From NCBI RefSeq assembly GCF_030296775.1, contig NZ_AP027742.1, forward strand, positions 2,170,001-2,234,000: a stretch of DNA of 64,000 bases, read 5' to 3'. This document shows, piece after piece, positions 63,099 to 64,000 of the stretch. Origin of the DNA: Claveliimonas bilis. GTDB lineage: Bacteria > Bacillota > Clostridia > Lachnospirales > Lachnospiraceae. The notes below the pieces were generated by a model that saw only the letters and a program-made list of their open reading frames with translations, did no database searches and was not told where the DNA came from. How positions within the stretch are numbered: position 1 is the stretch's first letter; every line of letters starts with the position of its first letter. A program made the position numbers and the translations under genes.

Positions 63099-63914
63099 TT
63101 ATTTTCGTCCTACCAGCATCCGGGAGTCTCCCAGCATCATCCATGCTGCGCGGCGGTGTGAACCGAAGGCTTCCTGTGCTGTATTGATGATCTGTACTTC
63201 CTGGTATCCCATTTTGCGCAGTTTCTCTACGAACTTCTCCATATCCCCGTACATCCGAGGCTTCATGTCGTCGTTAAGGGCAAACACACCGCCTTTTTTC
63301 AGCACCCGCAGACTTTCCAGCAGCAGGGCCTGCTTGTCCGCGCCGTTGATATTATGATAGACATAGTTGCTCACCACAGCGTCAAAACTCTCATCCGGGA
63401 AATCCAGTTTCCGTGCGTCGCCGCGAAGAAACCTGCAGCGGCCGGCTGTGCCCTCGCTCTGCGCATTTCTCTCACACATGGTCTGGCTGTAATCGTAAAC
63501 AGCCCCCCAGTAATCAATGCCGGTAACTTCCGTCTCCGGCCAGGATAGCGCTGCCCTGATGGAGAGCGCTCCCGATCCGCAGCCCACCTCCAAAAGCTTC
63601 CCTTTCCCGTCATAATCGAGATGGGATAAAAGAACCTCATGAACCTTTTCCATCATGCCGCCTCCGCCAAAGGCGTACTGTCGCCGGATCCAGGTGGTCC
63701 AGGCAAGCAGGATCAATACTGCTACTGCAGCGATCAACGCTAAAATTCCAATCACCCTTATGCCGGGAATAAAATGCGATACGACGCATAAAACTGCCAT
63801 AAGGACAACCAGCGCGCCCATCATATAAAAGACCGGCGCGGACATCCAGTTCCCATAATTTTCTCCATGTGTACCGAGTCTAATCGAATCCCGGTTTCTT
63901 CCATTCATCTTCAT
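63099..63914 (-). CDS. Membrane-anchored class I SAM-dependent methyltransferase
   Basis: The 271-residue protein has two membrane helices (about 27-47 and 52-72) followed by a methyltransferase domain with SAM motif LLEVGCGSGALSIRAA (about residue 107) and VVSNYVYHNING. The C-terminal part has NDDMKPRMYGDMEKFVEKLRKMGY. This layout occurs in Clostridia next to unknown lipid or quinone genes; no substrate can be given. It is a single gene between the IS30-like element and the window end. Confidence 0.88.
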   Translation of the reverse strand: MKMNGRNRDSIRLGTHGENYGNWMSAPVFYMMGALVVLMAVLCVVSHFIPGIRVIGILALIAAVAVLILLAWTTWIRRQYAFGGGGMMEKVHEVLLSHLDYDGKGKLLEVGCGSGALSIRAALSWPETEVTGIDYWGAVYDYSQTMCERNAQSEGTAGRCRFLRGDARKLDFPDESFDAVVSNYVYHNINGADKQALLLESLRVLKKGGVFALNDDMKPRMYGDMEKFVEKLRKMGYQEVQIINTAQEAFGSHRRAAWMMLGDSRMLVGRK

Positions 63915-63975
63915 ATCCTTTATCTTCCTATACTTCCTTTCTGCTCGAGACGATATTCATAAATAAGCGTTTTCT

Positions 63976-64000
63976 GTCCGGATCCGTCCGGATCCGTCCG
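63976..64000. repeat. Start of a 10-bp tandem repeat
   Basis: GTCCGGATCC is repeated two and a half times up to the last base of the window and may go on beyond it. Each unit contains a BamHI-type palindrome GGATCC. Confidence 0.7.

Overview
The window looks like chromosomal DNA of a Gram-positive, spore-forming gut Clostridia member, most likely Lachnospiraceae (Blautia/Dorea/Mediterraneibacter-like). The basis is the gene content and order: codY-topA-dprA-comM-sigK, a groES-groEL operon under a CIRCE operator, a T-box in front of thrS, ireB-ruvX-DUF1292-fur-rnj, trhP/trmR, and families such as DUF5688 and DUF6106 that I associate with this group. Species assignment is inference; no 16S gene is present. 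Most genes lie on the minus strand.

Layout. 1-5 kb: end of a membrane-protein gene, azlCD exporter, a membrane-anchored hypothetical, tRNA-Arg(CCG), DUF5688, efp, a YqeG phosphatase and a chorismate mutase/shikimate kinase fusion. 5-15 kb: an old-yellow-enzyme type flavin/iron-sulfur reductase, thrS with a complete T-box leader, tag, a cell-wall amidase, galM, guaB and DUF6106. 15-36 kb: dense housekeeping block with groESL, codY, topA, dprA, comM, sigK, the tRNA wobble-uridine pair trhP/trmR, RNase J, a Fur regulator, ruvX, ireB, mtaB, an HPr-like protein without the phosphorylatable histidine, thiI/cysteine desulfurase, rsmE/prmA and mntP behind a manganese (yybP-ykoY) riboswitch.

36-44 kb is accessory in character: an orphan KdpD/KdpE-like two-component pair, a 50-residue membrane peptide, a putative ~60-nt RNA, a truncated cas3 HD-domain remnant, an AT-rich DUF2971 gene, an XRE regulator, a small monooxygenase, a CYTH protein and a cation/proton antiporter. 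44-51 kb is an AT-rich operon for an ABC importer (binding protein, two permeases, ATPase) combined with a GpdQ/CpdA-like phosphodiesterase, an RpiR regulator and a HAD phosphatase. This suggests uptake and dephosphorylation of a phosphorylated compound such as a glycerophosphodiester. An IS91-like HUH transposase with an acidic companion gene follows, then a heterodimeric ABC exporter, a choloylglycine-hydrolase-family enzyme with an unusual propeptide, an OGG-type glycosylase, an HrcA-type controlled hsp20-dnaJ unit, an IS30-like element and a membrane-anchored methyltransferase.

The most unusual signal is a 132-136 bp multi-hairpin repeat present three times in the same orientation (9679, 38254, 53019). 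Two copies are identical. The third differs by changes that keep its terminal stem paired, and its first hairpin has an inverted loop. One copy sits in the thrS leader, one supplies the end of the broken cas3 gene and one follows the IS91-like element. I do not recognise it as a named family.
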